The notes beneath the pieces are model-generated. The model saw only the letters and a program-made list of their open reading frames with translations, made no database searches and was not told where the DNA came from. Source: JACRAO01 sp964490895 (GTDB lineage: Bacteria > Bdellovibrionota > UBA1018). Taken from it: DNA of 33,106 nucleotides. Location: assembly GCA_964490895.1 (NCBI GenBank), contig CAZBEI010000095.1:1-33106 (forward strand), read 5' to 3'. Shown here piece after piece: positions 23,491 through 31,546 of the stretch (position 1 is the first letter of the stretch; each line of letters opens with the position of its first letter). A program made the translations under genes and the position numbers.

Positions 23491-24636
23491 TTACCACTGT
23501 TTTTCAGGAGTTTCCAAAAACTTATCCAAACCCTTATCTAAACCCATATAAAGAGAAATCGGTTTTTTCGCAACGAGTGACGAAGGCTCATGGATCCAGT
23601 CTTTTTTCTTAAGCTGCATCAGTGCCAAATAAGCATTGACTCTGCCGCTGGTGGTTATTTTATCATTGAGCTGTGAAAAATGATCGACAGAGTTCATGAT
23701 GATTTTTTTAACTTGGTATGGAGTGAGACTGGGATTATGCGCCAATAAAAGGGCGGCAAGTCCTGTCACAAATGCAGTGGCCTGAGAGGTCCCACTCATG
23801 TATCCATAACGTCCCTCATTGAGGGTACTATAAATATTTTCTCCAGGTGCAGCTACATCGATTGTGTTTTTACCCCAATTCGAAGAACTCAGTAAGTTAT
23901 TATGAATGTCTGTGGCTGCAACTGAAATCATATTCCCCAAATGATAAGAAGCGGGAAAATAGGCATTGCTTTTTTGATCTACGTTTTGATGTTCGTTTCC
24001 GGCAGCACAGATAAAAATAATTCCGTTTTCGGCAGCTTTTTTAATGGCTAAGTATTCTTCGTGAGAATATTCAGGCCCTCCACCACTATAATTAATGATT
24101 CGGGCTCCATGGTCGATCGCATAATGAAGTGCTTTGATCGTATTTTTGAGATTTACTGCGCCCGAGTTTGTATCTGAGTAATATTTTACGGCCATGATAG
24201 ATACACGATGAGCGACACCACTGACGCCTGTTCTAGGATTAGCTACCGCTCCTATGATCCCAGAGACATGCGTGCCATGTCCATGTTCGTCTTTTGGGTT
24301 TGGGGTGTTATTGACAAAGTTCCAACCAAATTCGATTTTTCCCTTAGGATAAGTTTTTGGATTTTTCCAAATATTTTTCTCTAAGTCCTTGTGCTTTGAG
24401 TCTATGCCTGTATCGACAACAGCAACCACTACATCTCGAGAACCTTCTTCTATTTTCCAAGCGTCCACAGCTTGAATGTGCGAATTAAAGCTACTGTTGG
24501 TTAGGCCCCAATTTTTATATGAGGGAAGTCCAGCTGTCGTTCTATAAATTTCTGGTGCAAATGAAAAACTCAGAACAAGAATACTCAAACAGGTCACTTG
24601 CAAAACGACTAATATTTTTTGTTTTAAACTCCACAT
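23491..24636 (-). CDS. exported subtilisin-like (S8) serine protease
   Basis: A 381-residue protease with an N-terminal hydrophobic segment (residues 8-27) serving as signal peptide or anchor. The S8 triad is complete: D75 in VVDTGID, H120 in HGHGTHVSG, and S284 in SGTSQATAF; the oxyanion Asn is N214 in AAGNEHQN. The Ser motif reads GTSQATAFVTG rather than the common GTSMAxPHVAG. Only about 40 residues precede the catalytic core after the signal, too few for a classical I9 propeptide. About 35 residues follow the core. It is transcribed ahead of lnt, 11 bases apart, and divergent from the HExxH protein gene. Confidence 0.92.
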   Translation of the reverse strand: MWSLKQKILVVLQVTCLSILVLSFSFAPEIYRTTAGLPSYKNWGLTNSSFNSHIQAVDAWKIEEGSRDVVVAVVDTGIDSKHKDLEKNIWKNPKTYPKGKIEFGWNFVNNTPNPKDEHGHGTHVSGIIGAVANPRTGVSGVAHRVSIMAVKYYSDTNSGAVNLKNTIKALHYAIDHGARIINYSGGGPEYSHEEYLAIKKAAENGIIFICAAGNEHQNVDQKSNAYFPASYHLGNMISVAATDIHNNLLSSSNWGKNTIDVAAPGENIYSTLNEGRYGYMSGTSQATAFVTGLAALLLAHNPSLTPYQVKKIIMNSVDHFSQLNDKITTSGRVNAYLALMQLKKKDWIHEPSSLVAKKPISLYMGLDKGLDKFLETPEKQW

Positions 24637-24662
24637 AAACCACTCAACTTCAGCTCCACTTG

Positions 24663-24678
24663 TGTCTCTTTTGAGACA
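24663..24678. promoter_or_regulatory. inverted repeat upstream of the subtilase gene
   Basis: TGTCTC-TTTT-GAGACA is a perfect 6-bp inverted repeat with a 4-base centre, 27 bases upstream of the subtilase ATG. It could be an operator or a small leader hairpin. The rest of the 24637-24884 divergent gap is AT-rich, and I see no clear promoter, riboswitch or RNA gene in it; in particular no FMN riboswitch ahead of the riboflavin genes. Confidence 0.3.
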
Positions 24679-24884
24679 GAGTCATCGCTGACACACTATG
24701 AAGCAAGAGCCGTGCCTAAGGGTCTTAAAAAATTCTTCTAAACACCTTAAAAAAAACCCTTTTGTTTGAGGAAGTTATATACCTTAAAATGGGGCTACCA
24801 ATTAATTAAAGTAATATTATTTATAAAACTGACTAAAAACGAGACACCTGTTAGATCCTTTTCCGTTTTTTCCGATAATAGATT

Positions 24885-25712
24885 GTGCGCTTATTTGTTT
24901 GGGGTATGTTATTCCTCATTTTAGAATTACCGATTTATGCTCAAGATTTAAGTTTTAAAATGGCATTTGATCTTCTCAACAGTCTTCCCTCCGGGCATGT
25001 ATTGATTCGCAAATTAAGGATTAAACTCAATTTAAAAAGATCCAATGAAATTTTGAATTATCTATACTGGGATGAGGTTTCTAAAACGAATGCTGTTTTA
25101 GCTCGCTCCTTAGACTTGCTGTCTGGCAAGGAAACTCGAAAAAAAACGCTGATGATTTATTTAAGAAGAAAACAATCCATCATCAATCTAACATTAGATT
25201 TGGCACACGAATTTACTCATGCTTCTGGGCAAGATATGCTAGATCCCTATGATCCCAATTTGACTTTAGGAAAGTACGTGCTCTTTTCTGTCGAAGGAAG
25301 GGGAGGCGAATTAGAGGCCTTGACGGAGGAGTGTCAAGTAGCCCTTGAACTAAAAAATATTTATGGTTTTAAATTTAAGCGATGCGAAAAATACATTGAT
25401 CCTTCTCTTCAGAGGGTTTCTATCCAGGAGATAAAATTGGATTTTTACAAGGTGGGTGGAGAAAAGCAAAAATTACTCCAACTTTTGGGGGAGGAGGTGG
25501 CATATTTTCCGTTTTTAAGTAGCGAAGAACCGATGCTTATTTCTGCCACCGGGAATGCGCCATACCCTGTGGCTCTATCTCACGAATATATTGATTTAAA
25601 CAAAAGTGCTTGTAACAATACCCTCAAAAGGCTTAAAAATCTGGGTAAAAATCAAGGAAAAACACTCCAATCGGCACAAAGCTTTATCCACCAAAGATGC
25701 CCTGTGCTATAG
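24885..25712 (+). CDS. exported HExxH putative metallopeptidase
   Basis: A 275-residue protein not matched to a named family. The N-terminal hydrophobic stretch (LFVWGMLFLILELPIYA) looks like a signal peptide ending before QDL. DLAHEFTHASG at about residues 105-115 contains the zinc motif HEFTH, and EGRGGELEALTEE about 25 residues later could supply the third ligand, as in gluzincins. The GTG at 24885 has no ribosome site; an ATG at 24906 would give a shorter signal peptide. It ends 10 bases before the chosen ribD start, or overlaps ribD if that gene starts earlier, so it may be the first gene of the riboflavin transcript. Peptidase activity is inferred from the motif. Confidence 0.68.
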   Translation: MRLFVWGMLFLILELPIYAQDLSFKMAFDLLNSLPSGHVLIRKLRIKLNLKRSNEILNYLYWDEVSKTNAVLARSLDLLSGKETRKKTLMIYLRRKQSIINLTLDLAHEFTHASGQDMLDPYDPNLTLGKYVLFSVEGRGGELEALTEECQVALELKNIYGFKFKRCEKYIDPSLQRVSIQEIKLDFYKVGGEKQKLLQLLGEEVAYFPFLSSEEPMLISATGNAPYPVALSHEYIDLNKSACNNTLKRLKNLGKNQGKTLQSAQSFIHQRCPVL

Positions 25713-25722
25713 AGACTCCAAA

Positions 25723-26661
25723 GTGGAAGATCTTGGAAAAATTAAATTTTACCTAGAAAAGGCAATTCGCTTAGCAAGCTCCTTTAGGGGTGCGACGAGC
25801 CCGAATCCCCCTGTCGGAGCTGTGGGTTTAGACTCTGATGGCATGGAGTTGGCTATCGCTTGCCACGAAAAAGCTGGAGAGGCCCACGCGGAGGTAAAGG
25901 TGATTGAGCAGTGTCAGTCAAGAGGCTTGGCAAGTCGACTTCACACGTTGATTGTCACGCTTGAGCCTTGCAACCATCTTGGAAAAACGCCTCCCTGCAC
26001 AGACATACTCTTAAAATCGGCGATCAAAAAAGTTATTATTGGATCTCGAGATCCAAACCCAAAGGTCCAAGGTGGAGGCTTAGAAAAGTTGAAAGCGGGT
26101 GGCATAGATGTGAGAGAGGGGGTCTTACAAGTGGAGTGTGATAAACTCATTGCACCTTTTAAAAAGTGGATCACGCAGGGAATCCCTTGGGTTACCTTAA
26201 AAACAGCCCACAATCTTGATGGAAACATGATCCCACCACAGGGTTCAAAAACTTTTACTTCTCAGAGCTCTCTCCTCTTGTCCCATGAATTGAGAAAGCG
26301 CGCTGATGCAATAGTGACAGGAAGTGAGACTGTTTTAAAAGATTTTCCAGAGTTTACCGTCAGAAATGTCCCCGATCACCCAGATAAAAAACGCTATCTT
26401 TGTGTTTTAGACCGTCGAAAGAGAGTGCCTGAGGAGTGGTTTGAAAAAAAAACCCTTCAAGGATTCGAGGTGATGAGAGGGCATGATTTTTTGGATGCGC
26501 TTCAGTTTTTAGGATCCCAAGGGTGTCTGGAAGTATTGATCGAAGCAGGTCCCACTTTAACTCAGTTCATTTTAGACCAGGGATATTGGGATGAGCACTA
26601 CAGGATCCAAGTCCAAAAGGGTCTAGAAGACCAGGTTGAAAATTTTCTAAAAATAGTGTAA
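25723..26661 (+). CDS. ribD: riboflavin deaminase/reductase RibD
   Basis: Bifunctional enzyme of riboflavin synthesis: deaminates the GTP-derived pyrimidine, then reduces its ribosyl side chain. The N-terminal cytidine-deaminase-like domain has HAE (residues 55-57) and the zinc cysteines C83 and C92 in EPCNHLGKTPPC. The C-terminal reductase domain begins near WVTLKTAHNLDGNM and ends in VLIEAGPTLTQFILDQGYWDE. At 312 residues it is shorter than the usual 360 or so, mainly at the C-terminus. No ATG starts the domain: a GTG at 25723 gives the expected N-terminus (KIKFYLEKAIRLASS), while a GTG at 25606 would overlap the upstream gene by 107 bases. Confidence 0.9.
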   Translation: MEDLGKIKFYLEKAIRLASSFRGATSPNPPVGAVGLDSDGMELAIACHEKAGEAHAEVKVIEQCQSRGLASRLHTLIVTLEPCNHLGKTPPCTDILLKSAIKKVIIGSRDPNPKVQGGGLEKLKAGGIDVREGVLQVECDKLIAPFKKWITQGIPWVTLKTAHNLDGNMIPPQGSKTFTSQSSLLLSHELRKRADAIVTGSETVLKDFPEFTVRNVPDHPDKKRYLCVLDRRKRVPEEWFEKKTLQGFEVMRGHDFLDALQFLGSQGCLEVLIEAGPTLTQFILDQGYWDEHYRIQVQKGLEDQVENFLKIV

Positions 26662-26674
26662 CAAAGAGAGCACT

Positions 26675-27271
26675 ATGTTTAGTGGGATTGTCGAAAAAAC
26701 TGCTCCGGTGACAGCGCTCAATTTAACAAAAGAAGGCGGGACTTTTTCAATTCCAACAGGTTTTAAAGATCTCAACCCAGGCGAAAGCATCAGCGTGAGT
26801 GGTGTTTGTTTGACTGTGGTCGAGTCAACCGATAGTGGAGACGCCCTTTTTTACATCAGTAAAGAGACGCTTTCTAAAACAACTTTTTTGGAATTAAAGA
26901 TCAATCATCTTGTAAATTTAGAAAGAGCTTTAATGCCTCGTTCTAGGCTTTCGGGGCACTTTGTTCAGGGGCATGTGGATGGGATAGGTATTTGCGAGAA
27001 AGTGACCCCCCAGGGCGAAAGTTTTGAATTACAAATCAGCTTGCCCGATCAGCTCCTTCCGTACTGTGTTTCTAAAGGTTCTATTGCAATAAACGGTGTG
27101 AGTCTGACGCTCAACCAGATTCTAATGAACACTTGTTTTGTCAATCTGATCCCATTTACTTGGAAACATACTCAGTTTTCCCAGCTCCGCGAAGGAGATG
27201 GGGTTCATATTGAAGTCGATCTTTTAGCCAAATATGTGGAGAATTTATGCAAACCATACCTCAAGCAATAG
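26675..27271 (+). CDS. ribE: riboflavin synthase alpha chain
   Basis: Catalyses dismutation of two 6,7-dimethyl-8-ribityllumazine molecules to riboflavin. At 198 residues it is the normal size and built of two lumazine-binding barrels: the first opens MFSGIVEK and contains SISVSGVCLTVV; the second contains HFVQGHVDGIG and GSIAINGVSLTLN. It starts 13 bases after ribD and overlaps ribBA by 25 bases, indicating a coupled operon. Its substrate is made by RibH, encoded 1.9 kb downstream after the higBA insertion. Confidence 0.96.
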   Translation: MFSGIVEKTAPVTALNLTKEGGTFSIPTGFKDLNPGESISVSGVCLTVVESTDSGDALFYISKETLSKTTFLELKINHLVNLERALMPRSRLSGHFVQGHVDGIGICEKVTPQGESFELQISLPDQLLPYCVSKGSIAINGVSLTLNQILMNTCFVNLIPFTWKHTQFSQLREGDGVHIEVDLLAKYVENLCKPYLKQ

Positions 27272-28452
27272 AACAACTCAAATCAGGTCAAATGGTCATC
27301 TTAGTAGATGATGAGGATCGTGAAAACGAGGGAGACTTAGTTTTATCTGCAGAATTTGTCTCAGCTCAAGCTATTAATTTTATGATCACACATGCCCGTG
27401 GCCTGGTTTGTCTGGCTTTGGATGGTGTACGAGTGGACGAACTGGGTCTCCCGATGATGACACAAGTGAATCAGAGTCAACGCCAAACTGCATTTACTCT
27501 TTCGATTGAGGCAAAAGAAGGGGTTGAGACAGGGATTTCTGCTCGAGACCGGGCTCACACGATTCGCACTGCAATCGACCCAAAAACAACTCAAAAAGAC
27601 CTTGTTTCACCCGGCCATGTTTTTCCGCTTCGAGCTTTAGATGGAGGAGTCTTAGTTCGTGCAGGGCACACAGAGGGCTCTGTAGATTTAGCTCGTCTGT
27701 CTGGCCTAAAGCCTGCAGCCGTCATTTGCGAAATCATGAACGAAGATGGAACAATGGCAAGGCTTTCTGATTTAAAAAAGTTTTCAGAAAAACATGGAAT
27801 TCCAATTGTCACGATCAAAGACTTGATTAGTTTTCGGATGGAGAAAGAGTCCTTAATTGCAGAGATTGCTCAATCAAATTTTCCATGTGAATTTGCCAAG
27901 GGAAATGGATCCGAATTTAAACTCCATGCTTTTCGAAATATCTTAGACGGCACAGAACATTTAGCATTGGTCAAAGGAGTTCTGAAAGATCCTGTTTTAG
28001 TTCGAGTGCATTCGGAATGTGTCACAGGAGATGCGCTTGGAAGTCTTCGTTGTGATTGCGGAATACAACTGCGGATGGCCCTTTCTCAAATTGCGGCCCA
28101 TGGAAGTGGAGTATTAGTATACATGAGAAGACATGAGGGAAGGGGCATAGGGCTCGCCAATAAAATCAGGGCCTATGAGCTTCAGGACCAGGGATTAGAT
28201 ACGGTAGAGGCCAATCGGCACTTGGGATTTAAGGCAGACTTAAGGCACTATGGGCTTGGAGCGCAAATTTTGAGGCACTTAGGTGTTCGTGAGATGAAAC
28301 TCCTCACCAATAATCCCAAGAAAGTAGTGGGATTAGAAGGCTATGGGTTAAAAATTATAGAACAACTCAAAATTGAAGTAGAGCCCAATGCCCACAATCG
28401 CAATTATTTAAAAACAAAAAAAGAAAAAATGGGACATCAGTTGGAGTTGTAA
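27247..28452 (+). CDS. ribBA: 3,4-dihydroxy-2-butanone 4-phosphate synthase / GTP cyclohydrolase II
   Basis: Bifunctional 401-residue enzyme supplying both branches of riboflavin synthesis. Residues 1-200 are the DHBP synthase domain, with the acidic metal loop DDEDRENEGDL (21-31), HARGLVCLAL and RAGHTEGSVDLARL. Residues about 205-401 are GTP cyclohydrolase II, with zinc cysteines C258, C269 and C271 (CVTGDALGSLRCDC), the loop RRHEGRGIGL, and NPKKVVGL. Both active sites look intact. The ATG lies inside ribE with a GGAG ribosome site. Just after the stop is an unused TAGGAGG, then the opposite-strand higBA pair. Confidence 0.97.
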   Translation: MQTIPQAIEQLKSGQMVILVDDEDRENEGDLVLSAEFVSAQAINFMITHARGLVCLALDGVRVDELGLPMMTQVNQSQRQTAFTLSIEAKEGVETGISARDRAHTIRTAIDPKTTQKDLVSPGHVFPLRALDGGVLVRAGHTEGSVDLARLSGLKPAAVICEIMNEDGTMARLSDLKKFSEKHGIPIVTIKDLISFRMEKESLIAEIAQSNFPCEFAKGNGSEFKLHAFRNILDGTEHLALVKGVLKDPVLVRVHSECVTGDALGSLRCDCGIQLRMALSQIAAHGSGVLVYMRRHEGRGIGLANKIRAYELQDQGLDTVEANRHLGFKADLRHYGLGAQILRHLGVREMKLLTNNPKKVVGLEGYGLKIIEQLKIEVEPNAHNRNYLKTKKEKMGHQLEL

Positions 28453-28457
28453 CTGTA

Positions 28458-28464
28458 TAGGAGG
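28458..28464 (+). promoter_or_regulatory. orphan Shine-Dalgarno-like TAGGAGG after ribBA
   Basis: A strong ribosome-site match lies 6 bases after the ribBA stop, but no plus-strand start codon follows it at a usable distance. The next rib gene, ribH, begins over 700 bases later without a visible ribosome site of its own. The simplest reading is that this was the ribH ribosome site before higBA was inserted. Confidence 0.4.
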
Positions 28465-28480
28465 CAACACTGCACCTGTC

Positions 28481-28771
28481 CTACGCGGCTTTAAATAGAT
28501 TTATTTTTTTCTTGTGTTTTTTTTGAGCCCACCACAAATCATAGTTACATTGCAAATTAAGCCAAAGCTGTGCAGAAGTCCCAAAAGCATCAGCAAGTGA
28601 GAGAGCAATTTCTGAAGTAATCCCTCGCTTGCCAGTCACTAGCTCATTTACTTTGGCGTGGGTCCAGCTCAGATGTTTTGCAAGTGCTGTTTGAGTGAGT
28701 GCCAACGGTTTTAAATACTCTTCTTGTAAGATCTCACCTGGGTGAGTGGGGACTCTATGTTTAGGTAACAT
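28481..28771 (-). CDS. higA: HigA-family antitoxin
   Basis: A 96-residue helix-turn-helix antitoxin. The N-terminus HRVPTHPGEILQEEYLKPLA is the usual opening of the HigA addiction-module family, followed by the HTH LTQTALAKHLSWTHAKVNEL and the GKRGITSEIALSLADAFG segment. It probably binds HigB and represses their shared promoter. It starts 18 bases after the higB stop, the toxin-first order typical of higBA. The pair is on the minus strand between ribBA and ribH. Confidence 0.93.
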   Translation of the reverse strand: MLPKHRVPTHPGEILQEEYLKPLALTQTALAKHLSWTHAKVNELVTGKRGITSEIALSLADAFGTSAQLWLNLQCNYDLWWAQKKHKKKINLFKAA

Positions 28772-28789
28772 GCTTAGGCTACTCCATTT

Positions 28790-29080
28790 CTAATGATAAT
28801 CGATAATTTCAACATCGTCTGCTTCACCATTAAACCACCTGAAAATAATTCTCCACTGGCTATTAATCCGAACACTATAAAACCCACTCAAATCTCCTTT
28901 TAAAAGCTCTAACCTGTTTCCAGGAGGGATGTTTAAGTCTCCTAAGTAGTGTGCGGCACTGAGTAAATCTAAAAGTCTTCTGGCTTTTTGTATTAATTCG
29001 CTAGGCAACTTCCGAGAAGCTTTTGAGTTTACTCCATTGTAGATGTCCAAAGTTGTTTTGCCTTTGATGGACTTAATCAT
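28790..29080 (-). CDS. higB: HigB-family toxin (RelE superfamily)
   Basis: A 96-residue RelE-fold mRNA endonuclease toxin. Family marks are the central KARRLLDLLSAAHYLGDLN, PPGNRLELLKGDLSGFYSVR, and the C-terminal strands NSQWRIIFRW and DDVEIIDYH, which place the catalytic and ribosome-facing basic residues. The open frame is intact. The ATG at 29080 lies only about 10 bases from a consensus -10 box and has no ribosome site, so the transcript may be nearly leaderless. Toxicity is predicted from the family. Confidence 0.93.
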   Translation of the reverse strand: MIKSIKGKTTLDIYNGVNSKASRKLPSELIQKARRLLDLLSAAHYLGDLNIPPGNRLELLKGDLSGFYSVRINSQWRIIFRWFNGEADDVEIIDYH

Positions 29081-29090
29081 CTAGTGAACT

Positions 29091-29118
29091 ATTATATCAT
29101 ATACCAGTATACAGTAAA
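29091..29118 (-). promoter_or_regulatory. higBA promoter with candidate HigA operator
   Basis: On the minus strand, TTTACT (29113-29118) and a perfect TATAAT (29091-29096) are separated by 16 bases. Inside the spacer lies the inverted repeat TATAC-CA-GTATA (29100-29111). This is the expected layout for autorepression by HigA. The box-to-start distance implies a leader of only a few bases. Confidence 0.6.
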
Positions 29119-29181
29119 GTAAATTTTTATGTCTTTAAAAAGATTAAAAACTAACTCAAACTGTGTTATTGGTCTCTCTCA

Positions 29182-29628
29182 ATGAAGAAAAAAATAGCCA
29201 TAGTTTTTAGCCCCTATTATGAAAAAGTTGTCACAGGATTAAAATCAGGCGCACTCAAATACCTGAAAGAAAAAAAGATAGACGAAAAAGACATTGATTT
29301 TTTTTGTGCCCCCGGAGCGTTTGAGATCCCACTTCTTTCGAAAAAAACCGCCCAAACAAAATCCTATGCAGGAGTGATTTGTTTGGGGTGTGTGACAAAA
29401 GGAGAAACCGCTCATTTTGAGTACATTAGCCAAGCAGTGACCACTGGGCTCATGCAGGCGATGCTTGAGGTAGAAGTTCCTATGGCTTACGGAATTTTGA
29501 CGACCTATACAGAAGAGCAAGCCCTCGCTAGAAGCCAAAAAGACGCTCACAACAAGGGCTACGAGGCGGCTCGCGCGTGTTTGGCGATGGTGGAAACTTT
29601 GAACTCAATGGGTAAAACCTCAAATTGA
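29182..29628 (+). CDS. ribH: 6,7-dimethyl-8-ribityllumazine synthase
   Basis: Condenses 5-amino-6-ribitylaminouracil with the DHBP synthase product to form the substrate of RibE. The 148-residue protein shows the family marks APGAFEIPLL, GCVTKGETAHFEYI (substrate and phosphate binding, catalytic His) and VPMAYGILTTYTEEQALAR. No ribosome site precedes the ATG; the bases upstream are pyrimidine-rich. It is separated from ribBA by the opposite-strand higBA pair, so its expression may depend on read-through or on a promoter in the higBA leader region. Confidence 0.95.
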   Translation: MKKKIAIVFSPYYEKVVTGLKSGALKYLKEKKIDEKDIDFFCAPGAFEIPLLSKKTAQTKSYAGVICLGCVTKGETAHFEYISQAVTTGLMQAMLEVEVPMAYGILTTYTEEQALARSQKDAHNKGYEAARACLAMVETLNSMGKTSN

Positions 29629-29659
29629 CTATTGCATGAGAGTGTGATTATTTTTTAAG

Positions 29660-31345
29660 ATGCAACTCATTGAGTGTGTCCCTAATTTTTCTGAGGGGAG
29701 AGACACGCAAAAAATCAAAAAAATTTCAGACGCCATCGAAAGCAGCCCAGGGATTAGACTCCTCAGTGTTGAGCCAGGTGTGGACACCCACAGAACGGTG
29801 ATGACTTTCTTGGGTTCACCAGAGGCAGTGGCACAAGCTGCTTTTCAAGCCATCAAAAAAGCCTCAGAGCTCATCGATATGTCTAAGCACACGGGCACTC
29901 ACCCCCGCATTGGAGCTACTGATGTTTGCCCGTTTGTGCCTGTAGAGGGTGTGGGGATGGCAGAATGTATCGAAGTGGCAAAGAAAGTGGGAAAAAGAGT
30001 TGGCGAAGAATTAAAAATCCCTGTTTTCTTGTACGAAGAAGCAGCTACCACTGGAAACCGAAAAAACTTAGCTGATATTCGCAAGGGTGAATACGAAGGC
30101 CTTGCTGAAAAATTAAAACTTCCCGAATGGAAGCCTGACTTTGGACCTGCAGAATTTTGTTCGAAATCCGGCGCCACTGTCATTGGAGCACGCGAATTTC
30201 TCATTGCCTACAACATCACTCTCAATACCTCTAACCTCCACTATGCAACAGACATTGCCTATGAACTGCGAGAAAAAGGCCGAGTGGCACGAGTGGGAAA
30301 TATCCATCCTTTTTATTTTAAGGGGGAGAAGCTCATTTCTGATGGTCAAAATGTTTATAAACCTGGAAAATTTAAGCACTGCAAGGCCATCGGTTGGTAT
30401 GTGGGCGAATACAAAAGGGCTCAAATCTCAATCAATTTGACTCATTTTAAGATCACCCCACCCCATCTTGTATTAGAAGAGGCCCGTAGACTTGCGGATG
30501 AGCGAGGGCTTATAGTTACAGGAAGCGAAATCGTGGGACTGATTCCATACGCCGCACTTTTAGAGGCTGGAAAATATTACCTCCAAAAGCAAAATGGATC
30601 TACTGGAGTTCCGGTGAGAGATATTTTAAACACAGCTGTCTTTTCAATGGGTTTAAATGATACCACTCCATTTGAGCTGGAAAGAAAGGTGATTGGGATG
30701 CCTGAAATAAAAGAGAACGCACTGGTTAAGATGAAAGTTTCTGATTTTGCAGATGAGGTTTCACGAAACTCACCTGCTCCAGGTGGAGGCTCAATTGCAG
30801 CATTAGCGGGTTCTTTAGGAGCTGCTTTGGCTGCGATGGTTGCTAATTTAAGCTTTGGGAAAGAAAATAAAGGAAAAGACCAAATCCTATCTAGCCTAGC
30901 AGAAAGAGCACAAAAATTAAAAGACGAGCTATTGGTATTAGTGGACAAAGATACCGAGGCTTTTCAGGATTACTTAGTGGCCCTGAGATTGCCCCAAAAT
31001 AATCCTGAGGAAATAAAACTCAGAGAAGAAAAAGCCCAGTCTGGGCTAAAGAAAGCCGCCGAAGTTCCATGGAAAACAGCTCAAATGAGTTTCCAAACGA
31101 TGGAGCTCGCCTCAGTGGTTTTAAAATTGGGGAATAAAAATTCACTCACCGATGCGGCCACAGGAGTACAGATGGGATACTCTGGAGTCAGGTCAGGAAT
31201 CTGGAATGTGCTGTTCAATCTTAAAAATATTAAAGACCTGGCTTATAAAGCAGAGATGCAAAAAAATTCTGCAGAGTTGCTTGCAAAGGCTCGGGATCTT
31301 TTAGAAAATACAGAGAAACAAGTGGACGAGTTGATGCAGACATGA
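29660..31345 (+). CDS. ftcD: bifunctional glutamate formimidoyltransferase / formimidoyl-THF cyclodeaminase
   Basis: A 561-residue fusion of both FTCD activities. The N-terminal part (about residues 1-320) is the formiminotransferase, opening LIECVPNFSEGRD and containing HRTVMTFLG and HPRIGATDVCPFVP. From about residue 355, SDFADEVSRNSPAPGGGS begins the cyclodeaminase (FTCD_C) helical domain. It moves the formimino group of formiminoglutamate, a histidine breakdown product, to THF and releases ammonia to give methenyl-THF. No hut genes are in the window. The stop codon overlaps the first copy of a 21-bp repeat shared with the downstream tRNA. Confidence 0.93.
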   Translation: MQLIECVPNFSEGRDTQKIKKISDAIESSPGIRLLSVEPGVDTHRTVMTFLGSPEAVAQAAFQAIKKASELIDMSKHTGTHPRIGATDVCPFVPVEGVGMAECIEVAKKVGKRVGEELKIPVFLYEEAATTGNRKNLADIRKGEYEGLAEKLKLPEWKPDFGPAEFCSKSGATVIGAREFLIAYNITLNTSNLHYATDIAYELREKGRVARVGNIHPFYFKGEKLISDGQNVYKPGKFKHCKAIGWYVGEYKRAQISINLTHFKITPPHLVLEEARRLADERGLIVTGSEIVGLIPYAALLEAGKYYLQKQNGSTGVPVRDILNTAVFSMGLNDTTPFELERKVIGMPEIKENALVKMKVSDFADEVSRNSPAPGGGSIAALAGSLGAALAAMVANLSFGKENKGKDQILSSLAERAQKLKDELLVLVDKDTEAFQDYLVALRLPQNNPEEIKLREEKAQSGLKKAAEVPWKTAQMSFQTMELASVVLKLGNKNSLTDAATGVQMGYSGVRSGIWNVLFNLKNIKDLAYKAEMQKNSAELLAKARDLLENTEKQVDELMQT

Positions 31346-31486
31346 ATGCGAGGAGGGGGACTCGGCTACTTCACTCAGTCGCTTCACGCTCCTTCGTTGC
31401 GTAGCCTCACCTCGCTAGCCTTTTTCTCGCCTCCGGCTCGCAAAGGGTGCTTTAGCACCCACGGCTAGCTCGCTTCGAGTCCCCCT
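31344..31486. repeat. multi-stem palindromic element carrying a tRNA-Leu 3'-end copy
   Basis: The left edge (31344-31364) is an exact 21-bp copy of 31547-31567, the 3' end and part of the T-arm of tRNA-Leu(GAG). An outer 11-bp inverted repeat joins AGGGGGACTCG (31354-31364) to CGAGTCCCCCT (31476-31486). Inside are GGCTAC/GTAGCC (31364-31369, 31401-31406), GCTAGCC/GGCTAGC (31414-31420, 31463-31469) and, nested in the latter, GGGTGCT/AGCACCC (31445-31451, 31454-31460). It is GC-rich against an AT-rich surround and has no coding potential. It may be a REP-like repeat or the scar of an element using the tRNA end as target. Confidence 0.7.
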
Positions 31487-31546
31487 TGAGACTTCGTATA
31501 GGATATTTGATTATGCTTAGGCTTAGACTCATTTTATATTTTGAGA

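Noticed and set aside
24637..24884. FMN riboswitch ahead of the riboflavin genes
   Set aside because: The conserved FMN-riboswitch segments (AGGGGC..., CC-AA-C blocks) are not present, and the gap precedes the HExxH gene rather than ribD.
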